Shown here piece by piece: positions 1 through 12,194 of a stretch of DNA of 64,000 bases. Under the pieces are notes generated by a model. The model ran no database searches. It was not told where the DNA came from and worked only from the letters and a program-made list of their open reading frames with translations. Each line of letters begins with the position of its first letter. Position 1 is the first letter of the stretch. The position numbers and the translations under genes are program-made. The stretch comes from Podospora bellae-mahoneyi (lineage: Eukaryota; Ascomycota; Sordariomycetes; Sordariales; Podosporaceae): assembly GCF_035222275.1 (NCBI RefSeq), contig NW_026946359.1:682001-746000 (forward strand), in the 5' to 3' direction.

Positions 1-81
1 CCTTCACCGTACTTCCGTAACGGACCAACCCTTACTCCTCACTCAACTTTTTTACCCGTAAAGAAAACCCAAACCGACAAA

Positions 82-559
82 ATGGGTGGAGGTAACGTAC
101 GTGCAGATCCTCTTGCATCCCCTCCGTCCCCCGACATGTGCCCCAAAACGTTCCCCTCCAGATCCTCATCCCCGTTTCTTGCCCGCTCGGCCGTGAAGGG
201 CCCGGTCGGCGCGGCCCTTCAAACCTACGTGGCACAGCGGAATAAGGTACTGACAGAAAGTCAATATAGGGAGCCAAGGCCGCGCAGAAGCGTGCCCGCA
301 ACGCAAAGGATGCTGCCCCCAAGGCCGCTTCTCAGCTCAAGAGCGTAGGTACTCCGTGTCTGGTGTGGGCAACAAGAAGCAGATTGCTGATGTGATACCT
401 GATAAACAGAACGAGAAGGCCATGAACATCATTTGCAACATCTGCAAGCAGACCTTCCTCTCGACCTCCCGCAAGCCCCAGCTCGAGCAGCACTCCAGCA
501 GCGGCAAGCACGCCGGGAAACACACGTTTGAGCAGTGCTTCCCCGAGTACAAGGAGTAG
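82..559 (+). CDS. Small zinc-binding protein (At2g23090-like / zf-met2 family)
   Basis: Seen: three exons, 82-96, 270-344 and 410-559, with GT-AG introns 97-269 and 345-409, giving 79 aa. The first exon encodes only MGGGN. The middle part is Lys/Ala/Arg-rich (GAKAAQKRARNAKDAA), and the last exon carries a C2H2-like zinc site (ICNICKQTF followed by spaced histidines) and ends FEQCFPEYKE. Known: this order, a Gly-rich start, a basic SERF-like helix and one compact zinc finger, is the hallmark of the small eukaryotic At2g23090-like family, usually 70-80 aa, of unclear function. The start was chosen because MGGGN is the family N-terminus and the splice junction restores the family sequence. It converges on the oxygenase downstream. 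I am confident of the family; no molecular role can be assigned. Confidence 0.9.
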
Positions 560-964
560 GAAATGTCTACTATCTGAACGATCAATGACCAACATTGCAT
601 AAAAACAAACAAAAAAAATGGCGAAGCGGGCGGCGCTAGGCAAACAGACAGGCAAGGGACAAAGCTAGGCGTAGGGTATGGGCATGATGGGCGACGCAGC
701 AGGCGTGATGGCATCAGCGAACTGGCGTAATGAGGTTGATATTCGGGATATGGTTTGGATTTTTTGACGGGCATCCTCCTGGTTCTGGATGGGCATGACT
801 GACTGGAAGTTTTCTGGCCATAGGCACTAGCTCGTCCAGAAGAAACAGGCATGATATGGATCACGTATTGGTATGAGACTGCTGTGAAAAAACTTCCATG
901 ATGAAAACCAAGGCTATGCTGTACTCCCTTGAACCCAAAACTCCAAACTAAAGGCACCAGTCCT
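560..964. other. Convergent intergenic region
   Basis: About 405 bases between two convergent genes. It has an A-rich stretch near 600-617 that may belong to the 3' UTR of the zinc-binding gene. I see no gene or structured element here. Confidence 0.5.
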
Positions 965-2237
965 TTAATGAGCCTCCACAGCCTTCCCCTCGCCTACAAT
1001 GGGCACCGCCTCCACGACGGGACTCTTCTTCCTCGCCAACGCAGCCTGCTCAGCCCTCACGCTCTCCAAAATGTCCGGATACCAAATCTCACCCACATCC
1101 TGATGGCTCTTGACCCGGTTCCTCAACGTCGCCTCTCCCAACGTCTTGGCCACGCCTCCCTTCCTAAACGTAAACTCAACATCATCCAGCCTTCCCCCAT
1201 TCTTCTCCAGCACCCTCCTCCTCAGTTCCTTGATCTCCTCCTTCACCTGTCCCACCCCCACATTCTCCAAATCCTCAAATTCTGCGTCCCCGCTCACGCC
1301 CTGAAAGAAAGGAATGCTATACCTCGCCCCTTTGCCCGCCTCCGGAGACAAGACCCTGTGCGTAGTACTCACACAAACCCCCTGAGTGAGCGCCTCCAGC
1401 CCCTGCCCTATCGCCACGACAAGCGTCCCGTCAATAGGAGGGCAATCAATCCACTCCCCCCTCATATTCTGCACCTGCAATCCCCTGTGCTGACTAGCCT
1501 GCAGCAAGTAACTAGTCAGCATACTATCCTTGTGCGGCCCAACCCCTTGATTTCCCTTCCCGCTCCCCAACGTGCCCACGTCGGGGTACTTCACAATCTT
1601 GAGCTTGTGCTGCTGCGTTTGGTTTTGTCTCCCGCCGAAGCCAGGGCCGTCAAAGTACTTGTTGAATGCGTCGGGAGGGAGGTCGATGGCCTCGGCGATG
1701 AGGGAGGTGAAGGAAATGGATATCTCCCCCATGCGGTTCATGTACTCGGTGAATGTCTCCCGGAAGTTGGGCAAGATGGATGAAGAGGGCCACTGGTTAG
1801 GCGCGAGGAGGTTGTCGTATAAGGGGGCGTCGGGGCCGGGGAGGGTGTGCTCAGTTGACAAGTCGATCTGCTCGCGGTGGTCGATCCCTCCGGCGGTGAT
1901 CTCGGCAGAGAGACGGGAGTAGCCCAGGAAGGAGGGGGCGTTTTTCATTTCGATTTTGAGTCTTATATCTCCTGGTTAGTTATATGTGAGAGAGAGGATA
2001 AAGGGGGAGAAGAAGGGGAACGGACTTTTCTTCTTCGGGAATGTCAAAAAAGGCTTTGCCCTCGCTGATGACTTGTTTGAAGAGCTCATCTGGGATGCCG
2101 ACGTTTTTAAGATACAAAAACCCGACTTCCATGAGGGCATGGCGCAGCTCGGCGAGGAACTGCGGTTTCGTCGCTGGGTCTGAGGCCTGAGCCAGGTCGA
2201 GGATGGGGATGGATGTAAAGGACATTGTGATCGCCAC
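965..2237 (-). CDS. 2-oxoglutarate/Fe(II)-dependent oxygenase, isopenicillin N synthase-like
   Basis: Seen: two exons on the minus strand, 2237 (or 2225) to 2026 and 1961 to 965, with a 64-nt intron at 1962-2025. The product is 398 aa from the second Met (MSFTSIPILDL, my preferred start) or 402 aa from the first. The N-terminal DIOX_N-like domain covers about residues 1-120. The double-stranded beta-helix carries the iron triad His210/Asp212 (GPHKD) and His268 (STTHRV), with the 2-oxoglutarate-binding Arg280-x-Ser282 (RYSIPFF). Known: this triad plus RxS defines IPNS/DIOX-type hydroxylases and desaturases acting on small molecules, using O2, Fe(II) and 2-oxoglutarate. The substrate cannot be read from sequence. 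All catalytic residues are present and the length is normal. No biosynthetic cluster surrounds it, so a stand-alone role is likely. Confidence 0.88.
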
Positions 2238-2873
2238 TGAGGATTAGAGTGATATGTGAGAGCCGCCTGTATCTCCGTGCCTGAGAGGGAAAAGTCTTAA
2301 CAAAGAGTCAAGAATGAAAACACGCGAAAGAAAGAGTAGACTGCTTATAAATAGACCACCGGCCTACAGAATGAATGTTTCAAGAGGGTATCTTAATGAT
2401 CCAATCGGATACAATATGCAGCTACACTTATATCTCTAGCTTCCTTAGCATCTGTCCGATGTCAGGTCATGTTTCCCATCACCCTCAAAATGGCGTAATC
2501 GGTCGACATCGGAGCTGCTCCATACCCAGCCCCGCATTTACTCACGGGGTGCGGGTCACAAAGCCCGGGTTTACCCCCATTTCTCCAACGGCACGCCATA
2601 CCCATTCCCTTCCTTTGAAGCTTCCATGTTCGGGCCGGCTTGGTCCAAATGCCGGGCGTACTGCGCCCTTCCCTCCCGCTTACGGATGGGTCCTTACCGG
2701 ACAAAACCATGCCGATTTCGTATTATGGCCTACAACTCTGGGCCCAAGCCACTTTTGCTTATTTCCTTTCCAACCTCTTGATTAGATAAATCTGCTCTCC
2801 AATGGCGCGAGCTGTTTCTGGAGGGGCATTTGTGTGTGCCTCGACGTCCTGTTCGTAGACTGAGATGTCGAAA
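2238..2873. other. Intergenic region upstream of the oxygenase
   Basis: About 636 bases holding the promoter of the minus-strand oxygenase and the 3' end of Nan1/Utp17. A TATA-like stretch (tataaata, about 2345-2352) lies about 110-120 bases upstream of the oxygenase start, read on the minus strand. I see no gene here. Confidence 0.4.
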
Positions 2874-5818
2874 TCACTCCGAGGAGGTGGGCTTCGCGCA
2901 CCACATTGCCGCCAGTTGGGAGAAGCTGCCGTCAAGAGGGGCGAGAGCGAATGTGGGCGCGACGTTGAAGGCTTGGACCACGTGCTGTTGGGCTACAACG
3001 GCTGCATGATCGTCGTCATCCACCTCCATCGGATCCGCATCCTCCATCTCTTCATCGCTGACTTCTTCATCCTGCAAGACCAACGCATCCTGCACAGGTT
3101 GCGTCTCAACTGTGTCATCCATGGTCATGTGGTCCATAGGCTTAAGGATCAGTGGCTGCTCGACAGCGTCGGTCACAGCCCAGATCTGAGCCGCGGAATC
3201 AACTACCACGAAACCAGATGACCGCGGAGCAGCCAATACAGATGTGATGAGATGAGGGAATTGTTGCACCAGTTGTGGTTCCTGGTCATCAAGTGAGAAA
3301 ACCGTCAGCTCAGATCTGGCACCCTTCTTCAGCTTGTCCTGCCGAGGGTGTGGGATAGGTGCCGCAAGGGCGAACGTCCGTGACTGGTGGTTGACGGCCA
3401 GTTGAGTAAGGCGTTTGGCGGCGAGAGAAGTATCCTTGAGCTTGTAGCTGTACAGCAGCTCGTCTGACACCGTGTCGTAAACGGCAATGTCCTCGGATAG
3501 CAAGATCAAGCACGAACCCATACTCTGGATGCTACGGACTTCTCCGCGGATGATACCTGAGATAACATCCCGAATCGTACCGGTTTGTGTGTCAATGGCA
3601 ACAACAAGCCCCTCGGTAGAGACCCGGTAGGCGGCAAAGAGGATCGACCCGTCTTCAGAGTAGGCGACCGCGCCACTGCGGAACACCTTTCTGGTCTCCT
3701 CAACCAGGTCTTCTTGCTTTTCACGCACAGGGAGCGTGACAGCGCGAGAGCAGTGCCAGCTGCGAAGTGGTTCCCCATCATGTCCTTTGACCGCAAGACC
3801 GTCTCGGATGCGGTACTGTGTAGACCAGAACCGTACCACACCATCGTTTCCAATGGTCGCAAACCTGGAGGAAACTGGGTCACTGGCAACATCGAAGATA
3901 GCTTGAGGAAGATCGGTGTGATGCGCCTCATTGACCCTGGTAACCAGCTCAAGTGAGTTATCCTCATGAACCTCCCAGAACTTGAGGTAGATCTCCTTCC
4001 TTTGCCGAGCAGCCTCGGCAACAGTCTTGGACCCAGTCAAGAAAGCGGCCGTGTCCCTTTCAGGGGGTTGCCACTCATCGATCGACGCCAACCACTTCCC
4101 GTCTTTAGAAAAGGAGAGACTTGTGGCCGTTGGCTCCATAATTGGCTGGCCATCCCTTGTGATATTGGCCTCTGTAGAGCTGGTGCGTGCAATCGCGTGC
4201 TTAGACACACCCTGAAATGAAGCAAGGTCAAAGACCTGAACAAGAGGAGCTGATACAGTTGTCCCGGCTCCCTGTGTGGCCTGCTGCCCGTTTCCAACAC
4301 ACAGGAACATCTGAGAAGGGTTGCGCGGATTGGATGTGGCCACCACGGGAGCCGAAATCTCATCGGCTGACCGCCAGACACGACGAACCAAGGATTCCTT
4401 TGAAGGCGTCTCTTCTAACACAAGAGACTGGATGCCAGAAACATACATGGTCGGCTTCATCTCAGCAGTTGAAAGAACCATGGTGGAATTGTCGTCGAGA
4501 TGGACGGCGTACGATGCACCGCGCGGCGAAATGGTGATGTTTTCGATGGTTGCTGACAGATGAGGAAGAGTTTCCGTCCGACCGGCATCAATCTGCCAAA
4601 GAACCAAGACAGTTTCGGCGCCACCAGAGATGAGATAGTTTCCTGACATCGATTAGCATCTTGCGAGCGGTTCTGAGCACATGCAGTCCTTACCATCTCT
4701 AGACAACTTAACGCTATGAACAGCTCTCCGATGCCAATGGAGCTTCGTAGGCTGCAAGGTGCGCTCTGCAATTCCAGACAATACATCATTGTACAAGTAG
4801 ATGGCACCCCGAGCGCAACCGACGACCACATCAGCTCTGATGAGTTTCTTGTCCTTCAGTACAGGATGAACATCCAGACAGCTGATGATATCGGGAAGGT
4901 CGAAAGAGTGGAAGTCGAATTTTAGCGTGTCGATGGAAGCGACCTTGCTCGCCTTGAAGTAGCCAATGTGCAAAACCGTTTTCGCAGCGGCAACAATCAG
5001 CCTCCCACTAGCAGCGAACCGAAGCATCTGAGGACTTTGATCGAAACTGTGAAGAAGCAACCCCTCCCCTTTCCCTTCTAACAGGCTCTCCCTCGTATGG
5101 GCGACGATTTGCGCAGAGGTAGGAGTAGTGTTCTGAAGGACGAGAAGTACATCGATTTTGGAATTGGGAAGGTCAATCGCATCGACAGACATATCGACAA
5201 GGTTGCTGGAAGTGATGGTGAATGGGGTGTCAGATCCAGTGCCTAATCTCCAATTGATGTTCCAGATACGGCCATCAGAGCAGGCAACCCAAATGTAGGC
5301 TCCCTGAGTCTTGGACAGCGATGTGGCCACGATATGGGCTGGAGTGGTCGCATTTTCGCTGTCCGTCTCTGTCAATGGGATAGGGATACGGCGGATCGGC
5401 AGGGAGCTTTCGGTGGAAAATACTTGGATCGAAGTATTGTAGGTTATTATGAGAAACCTAGGTATGTCAGTCAGGATGGAATCTGTGAATAGCTGGGCCC
5501 CTCCTGGCATTCTTACTTCTCGTCTGGGGAAAAGATGGGATCAATGTTGAGCATCCGGCCGCCCATTGGGGGTTGGACCTTCCACTGTGACAGTGACGAT
5601 ACACCTGGCAAGCCTGAATGTCCGTTTATCGGCTGAAGGCTTGTGTCGTCTGTGTGGCTTGTTTGGTTGGCTCCTTCCCCGTTCAACGCATCTGCCTTCT
5701 CCTGTTCTGTTTTGCGACGGTGCTTCTTCTGCTGCGCTTGTGCCGAGTCGTCTTTTGGTTCACGTTTCCGCTTTTTCAACGAGGCGCTATCGCCGTTGGT
5801 ATCTGTTTTTGACGGCAT
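2874..5818 (-). CDS. NAN1: Nan1/Utp17 (WDR75-type) WD40 protein of the t-UTP/UTP-A complex
   Basis: Seen: three exons, 5818-5517, 5457-4694 and 4642-2874, with GT-AG introns of 59 and 51 nt, giving 944 aa. The N-terminus is charged and Lys/Arg-rich (KKRKREPKDD...KKHRRK), followed by two tandem WD40 propellers. One starts at FLIITYNTSIQVFS; the second includes HRRAVHSVKLSRDG, NYLISGGAETVLVLWQ and GNDGVVRFWS. The C-terminal tail is acidic (DEEVSDEEMEDADPMEVDDDD). Known: WDR75/Utp17 is a subunit of the UTP-A complex that loads first on the 5' ETS of pre-rRNA in the nucleolus and supports rDNA transcription and 18S maturation. The start at MPSKTD was chosen because it begins the typical basic tail. 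The exon joins restore propeller blades (SRDG|NYLISGG). It is divergent from RPB10. Confidence 0.9.
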
Positions 5819-6272
5819 CGTGTGATAGGGCAGCAACTGACGTCTGACCTTTTCTGGGGGATCTCGGCGAGAAATCAATGCTGTGATGTCGAGAATGGAA
5901 TCAAACAGCCCAAGCTTCGCACGCCCAGTCCAGTCGCCAATTGCGACTAAGCGGAAGAAATTTTGGCGGAGTCGCAAAAAAAGTTACAGTGGGGCCGGTT
6001 GCTTATCGCCGATAAGCACGAGCCAATCCCTGTCCCTGAGACAAAGATTTGCGGCAACTTTCAGAGGTCTCGGCAGGCGTCGCGACAACTTCAGCGCATC
6101 CATCCACTTTCTGCCCAGTCATCACTGACCGACACTTTTCCGGCATCTCCCACCGCAAAACCCAGGGCTCCCAATACATCAACTTCTCCGGCTTCAGAAA
6201 CATCTTCCGGAACACCCTTTCACATTAGACTCCACCCGAGCTCGACGCGCATCTATCTACACTCTCGACAAA
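5819..6272. promoter_or_regulatory. Bidirectional promoter between Nan1/Utp17 and RPB10
   Basis: A 454-base head-to-head interval. An A/T-rich core (GAAATTTTGG, near 5958-5967) resembles a ribosome-biogenesis promoter element, but the match is loose. No coding function is supported. Confidence 0.45.
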
Positions 6273-6580
6273 ATGATTATTCCGGTTCGCTGCTTCTCAT
6301 GTGGCAAGGTCGTGGGTGACCTTTGGGAAAAGTTCGTTGTCTTGATCGAGGACAGAGGGCTCGCCGATGGAGAGGCCCTTGATGAGCTCGGCTGCAAGCG
6401 CTACTGCTGCCGTCGCATGGTCATGACCCACGTTGACTTGATCGAGAAGCTTCTGAAGTACGAATTTTGTTCGGGCACACTTTTCTGACTGGATTTGGCT
6501 GACACCCTCGCTCTAGGTACACTCCCGATGGCCGCAACAGCAAGAAGCTCAGCATGGCCAATCCTGGTCACATGGAATAA
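6273..6580 (+). CDS. RPB10: RNA polymerases I, II and III subunit RPABC5 (Rpb10)
   Basis: Seen: two exons, 6273-6457 and 6517-6580, separated by a 59-nt GT-AG intron, giving 82 aa. The protein starts [20 protein letters not shown] and has the invariant zinc site Cys7, Cys10, Cys45, Cys46 (CFSC ... YCCRRM), followed by [11 protein letters not shown]. Known: Rpb10 is a roughly 70-80 aa subunit shared by all three nuclear RNA polymerases, and the atypical CX2C...CC zinc bundle is diagnostic. The C-terminus ([10 protein letters not shown]...PGHME) is somewhat longer than in yeast, as is common in filamentous fungi. Its partner Rpb1 is encoded about 24 kb away. Identification is secure. Confidence 0.97.
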
Positions 6581-9500
6581 TAGACAACACCCGTTTAGAT
6601 GCATTTTCGTCCGGCGTTATGGGTTGGTTATACAGGCAGCAGGGGCATACTGGTCTCAACCATTTTATTTGGGGGCGGGAAAAAGATTGTTTTTATGAGG
6701 ATGAGGCGTCAGGGTTGACTTGCTTTGGATGCGCGAGGGCGGCGGCAGCATGATTTTAAAATGTTTCGGCAGAGAACCTCGAGAAATGTTTTGGTGAAGA
6801 ATGGTAAAAGCGGACGACAGTTTCACGCACATGGACTTGGCCGGCGCTCAACTAAGGGAATAGAGCAGACATACTGTCAATTTTATTTGCCGTGCAATGC
6901 AACCAGCAGATTGCATGTCGTTATGTCAGACTAGAAGCTCTGCCTTTGTTCCAGAGACATACTTACACACTTACTTTGGGAATACAGTTCTTCATGGCAC
7001 ATCACCCATCCTTGATGACGGGGATCCACTTCCCATCCTCACTTCGAGATGAGATTCGGGTGGACATCAGCAGCCCTTTTATCCCACCAACGAACTTGTT
7101 AAGCTAGGAACTTTTATCATTTCAACGCAGCCTTCTTGGACACAGCGCTGGGCAACAAGGAAGGTTCACCCGTGCCTCATCCTTCCCGCGCTGTCCTTCT
7201 TCTAGAAAATGCAGTATGTACCACTTTACCCCGGTCTATGCAACCCATACCAGATTTGTGAGGTAATCTCGGTCAGCAAGAGGTGCTCATGCTGTTGGTT
7301 CCTCTTCCCGAACTGCAACAGACCCCTCCACTAACAGAGCAGAGATCGTGGACCCGAGCCAGTCTTCCATTCTGCTTCCTACAGACCGACGCGTGCATTA
7401 CACGACAACGGCCAGAACCTCCTGTGCAACCATAGCATCTCGTCCGAAGGCGTCGTCGTGGCGTCTAAGCGCCCGTTGCCGCGTCTAATCGCGGTTGTTC
7501 TGCAGGCTTGTGGGTCAAAGGAATATAGCTTTCTCTCTTGTCTCAATCACTCTGCAGAATCCATGAAGGGAAAGGGATCCTAAGCGCGGAGGCTGTTGGT
7601 GGAGATGAAGGATCTAAAGAGAGAAGTTAATATTAGCCGCATTTGGCAGACCTCGTGTACTGTCATGAGTAGGTTATCTTACCATTGCTGCCAGCACTCA
7701 AAGTCCCTCACAAAACACAGCACACTTACAAACTCCTACAACCTATGAGAGGCGCGCATCCATTGATCCCACACTAGCGCCAAAACCAACCATCAGGATC
7801 CAAACAGTCGGAATCGCTTGACCGCCACACACGGTCCGGCCCCTGCTGCCCGTGGTGGTGTTCTTCCTGTTGTCCTTGTGTGGGTGGCCATGCTGCAGCC
7901 CAGACCAGAATCTCAATTCCAACGCCATCATGCCTTTGCAGAGCTTCATCAAACTTTCCTCTGCCGAGATTGATTCACCGCCTCTACTGAGAGACGATGC
8001 TTCAGTGCCGTCTCTAAGTTTTGTACCCATGGAGCAGGCCTGCCTTTTTCTCGGCCGTCCGGATAACAAGTCAAGGTAGCAGCACACTGTGCCTATGCGG
8101 ACGAGAAGTTTCATGGCCCCCGCAGATCCATCCTCTCACTCATTTGCAAAATCAATGCCGATATGACCGAGTATCAGGTTAGGTGTACACTTGTCACCTT
8201 TCGGTTCAACATAACCCCCTCCATCACGGAAGGGTGGTGCTTGCAGTGATACTCGATGATGTTTGTCGAGCGCGGCTTGTCACCATGTGGTACCAAGGGA
8301 CATCAGCAACCACCCGTATACAGATCTCGTCTGTGCTTGCGTGCCAAACTGCCATTGGCCGTGATCACTAAAGCCAAACGAAACAAGTGAAGCTCGTCCA
8401 AAGCACTCCCAGCTGGCTGGGAACAAGTGGTGATCTAGGGAATCCAACGGCAATCCTATTGGCCAAGAGAGCTGCCCCTCATCCCGAGAAGTTTGGAGCA
8501 GGGGGGTCGAGAATGGTGCCCCCTGACTTGCTGGGAACGCGAGCCTAACGACGTTTTAAGCGCCGACTTCATCGCCATGCAGTTTATCGGTAGTGAGGGG
8601 CGCCGTCGCCATCATCTGACTGGCCGGAGACAAAAGACGCGCATTGGGTGTGTGCGGGATGGGGACTTTTTTGACATCAGTATTGTCAGCCTTATCCAGA
8701 AATATCGAGAGGGGAGAGGATGGCCTACACCAGGCCGGTTCAATCTCGCCTTCGCCGTGTAATCACTCTTGGTGTGCCTCCAACAGACAGGCCATCACCG
8801 TCATGTGCAAAGAGCAATTTGGGCGAGCAATACAACATCCAGGTCGACAGATAGAAACCCTTGGCCGTAGGATTCGAATTGTTACTGTGCAGCAGGAGCC
8901 AACACCTGCAGGTCCGTTGGCGGTTTAGTCTATCCCCTGTTGGGCAAGACGCCCTTCCCAGACCCTGGCTTCCCGCAGCACGACACGCCTCTCTTGGTCT
9001 CTGCCCCAACCAGAGTGCTGCCTTCTAACCGCACTGCACACTCTCCTCCCCTCTGCCACTGACCACTACCGGATGTCCTTTGAATGAACCACTGGCTGAC
9101 AGCTCTACGGCTCCCCACGCGAACATTTCCAAGCTATCACCATCCTTCCCAAGCTTGTCTAGAAGCTGCACTACCTGCTGCGTCCTGGTCGGCGTGTTGG
9201 TTGTCGTGGTATCTGGTGTGTTGTTCCCCGCAGCAAGAAGACAGCCCGCAAGCCCGCATCGGCCTCCCCTTCGGTCCCAATCAGGCTGAAGCCCTACGCC
9301 GGTGATCCGTCGTGCTGCAAGGAAACACCCACGGTGGCTTGCCTTTGGTGCTCGGGACCTTGGCCACCCCCAAGCATCCTTCTTCCTTAAGGGACGCCCT
9401 CTTCCCACCAGAGATACCTCAGCTCAGCTCCCGGCGCATCGTGCAATGCTGTATCCCGATACCTACTTGCGCGCCTAATTGTCGACACACAGCATCTGCC

Positions 9501-9956
9501 AACAACCGCGCACAGGTTCTCCGATATTTTGCTTCCTAAGCGCAGTCGTGCTGTGCTGCCTACTGCTTGCCTTGCCGTCTCGGTGTTGGGGCAAACCCTT
9601 TAACCAACGACTGATAACTGCTGGCCTGGCCGTTGACTGGGTTAGCGAGATCTACACCTCGGCTCACTGCGGCGCATTGGGTCGGAAGTGGCTGCAATGG
9701 CTCTTGAAGCTCCCCTGAGGACATCAACGGGAAGCATCAGGTCGATATACCCTTCATACGCCGAAATGGCACTCTCCTCTGGACGAGAGTCCCCTGCGCT
9801 GACGTCCCAATATATGGCGTATGATATCCCTTCCCAGCCAACCCCGAATTGGTAAACCCTGTTGGTTGACATTTATCTTTTCCCAGCTCCTCGTCCGGCC
9901 CTGACTCCCAAGCCCTTCGTCCAAATTCTTTTACGAGACCAAGCTCGGCGCATCTT
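6581..9956. other. Long intergenic region, no gene recognised
   Basis: About 3.4 kb. All open frames are short (at most about 130 codons), lack recognisable domains and overlap in opposite frames. The right part (about 8.9-9.95 kb) is C/T-rich and looks like the 5' leader and promoter of the gene starting at 9957. A minus-strand frame of 123 codons (7743-8114) was considered but has no supporting features. Confidence 0.5.
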
Positions 9957-12194
9957 ATGAGCCCGAGCAGCGATATTGTTGGCCCATCACCTGTGACTTC
10001 GAACGGAACCGAGACTACGGAAATTGAGGACGAAGAGGTGGAAGAGATTGAAGAAGCGACTGGGTTTGGGCGCAATTCGGTTTGTGGACCTTGTCTATGC
10101 CTTATGTATGATATCGTGCCGGTCATAATAACTAATGGTTGCCAGTTGTTGATGCTGAAAACGAACATTCCGGATCATGTACGAAAATCCGGAAGTGAAG
10201 AGGTCGTCTCGGTGATACACGCGCCCCCAAATTTTCAAGACTGGGTATGAAGGCTCAAGGCAAATGGATGATAGGATGACCCAAGCTGACGTTGGATTTT
10301 GCCAGAAGTCCGGTGATACTACCTCGAAATCAAGTGTTTCGAACTCTGTGAGCGGTGCGAGTATAGCCAGTAGCGGTGCCAGTCCGCCGCCTAGCGAACC
10401 GTCAACTGTAGTAGTAAGGTGTCCTGTTGAGTGAGGGCAGTCTAAACATGGTGCTAACTCTGTACAAAGACAAGACATTCCCTAAACCAGTCGCCCCCTA
10501 TGGTTAACACCAGAGTACGACCCGTGTCATTCAATATTGATGCTCCGACACCTCAGGCTCAGAAATTGGAAGATGTCTACGCCAATGAATCTACAAAAAC
10601 ACGATCCAGCACTGCTAGCAGCCTTGAATGTAAGAGTGGACAAACAGACACCACTGGCAAATTCGATGCTAATTCGTTGTGAAGTGATACCCGAAATCAT
10701 TGAGAATGACGGGGACGAGGAGTTTGAAGACGCGGACGAATTCGCCAATCCCACACGAGGCCAAGATACCGAAGTGAAAGCACTTAAAGCGGCCCTTGAA
10801 GAGTGCTGGACATTATGCAATACTCTCGCCAACCTCAGTTCGATTCACCGAAAGCAAGTCTTCCACAGCTCTGGCACTCCTGATGCCCACGAAAGGGCAT
10901 GGAAATGCTGCTGGAAGCTCTGCAAACGATTATATCACAGCCGCGACGACGTCTCAGAGTCATTTGGAGTGCGGACCAATCTAGATCTATGTCGGGACTT
11001 TTGTCAGTCACTTTTTGATGTGAGGCAAAGGACCAATGAGACGGCGGACTCGATCCTGAGGGTCAGCTTTGAGCTCAACAATCAGTACGTTTCCTTTTGT
11101 TGGTGACGGGGATATCATGTCTAACAAGATGACACAGTTTATACAGCGCTCAGGACAGCCGAACGCTCCCTGAAGCCTTCCGGGAGCGAACACTGGATTT
11201 CTACATCACCCTGTGTCACCGACTGATGAAGCAACGTAACGACTTGGCCGAAGAAACCGACTCGTTGCTACGGGCATGCTGGGCGCTGGCTGAGATGCTC
11301 TTCAGCCTTCGGCAAAACCGAAGAGATGGAAAGGCCCCCGACGAAGAACTCCTTGGCTCAGCCGTCCAGGCTTGTTGGGAGCTGTGCGACATATTCCGTG
11401 AGGGCTGGACACAGGTTCGACCAGATCGCGGTACACCGAGACCAAACCAGGTCAACTTTTTCGCGGCCAACCCAACTTTTGGCCTGCAAATGAGCAGTCA
11501 CCAATCTGAAGTCGAGCGCTCCAATGCCGGAAGCCGTGCCTCCCTACGCTCGAAACGGGAGAGTTTGCGGAGCCTGGGTGAACTTGAGCGACCTCGCGCA
11601 CGACCCGTCGTACCCGAAACTCCAGTGACTGAATTTGAAGATACACCAATCTCACCCGACGCCAGCCCACAGATGCCCAACATTCTTGTGCTTGGGACGT
11701 CGGACTCTCGCAGCGATCGTGGGGGGCGTTGGTCGAGCAATGCCTCGAACCTGTCTGGTTACAGCCAAAACACGTCCAGCACGGCCACCACAGCGACGAC
11801 GATAGAAGATGTCAACATCACCCGCATCAAAGCCCTCGTCGTGAAGGCGGCACTCAACATTGGTTTTGACCGCAGTGCACCGGGGGCAGATGCGTCATCC
11901 GCTCTACAATCATTCGTCAACGACCTCCCTCAGCACACCTTTGGTGGGCTGCCCAACCAAGTCTCTTTGCTGCAGAATTACAAGAATCTCGTGTTAGCAG
12001 ACGCCTCATTCCGCTCTCCGGCTACATTACCCGCCCGTGGGAAGCGGTTCAACGCTGTGGAAGTGGCCAAGAGCGTCGGGTGGATGATGATCAGATCAGG
12101 CCAGTATAACTTTTTGAGGGATCTATACCGGCTTGTCTTCGGGTGTCAGCTAGAGGATGCCGACACGAGGAAGAATGTTTCCATTGTGGTATAA
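9957..12194 (+). CDS. Conserved ascomycete protein of unknown function (possibly DUF7624 family)
   Basis: Seen: a six-exon model, 9957-10079, 10146-10244, 10306-10413, 10470-10629, 10685-11084 and 11138-12194, 648 aa. All introns are GT-AG; several carry CTAAT/CTAAC-like branch sites (e.g. GCTAAT before 10685). Intron 10080-10145 is 66 nt, in frame and stop-free, so it could also be exonic. Domains: an acidic N-terminus (EIEDEEVEEIEE), a Ser/Thr-rich linker, then a helical domain with repeated Leu-Cys-Trp motifs (ALEECWTLCNTLANL, CCWKLCKRLYHS, ACWALAEMLFSL, ACWELCDIF), a disordered Ser/Arg region with likely phosphosites, and a C-terminal helical block (FNAVEVAKSVGWMM...FLRDLYRLVFG). I recall this helical arrangement from Pezizomycotina proteins annotated DUF7624, but cannot confirm it here. 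No function is known to me. The helix-forming CW repeats suggest a scaffold. Confidence 0.75.

Noticed and set aside
7743-8114. 123-codon minus-strand frame
   Set aside because: No recognisable domain, signal or splice support; considered non-coding.
8860-8900. tRNA T-arm-like sequence (ATTCGAAT)
   Set aside because: No acceptor, D or anticodon stems can be formed around it; only a short palindrome.
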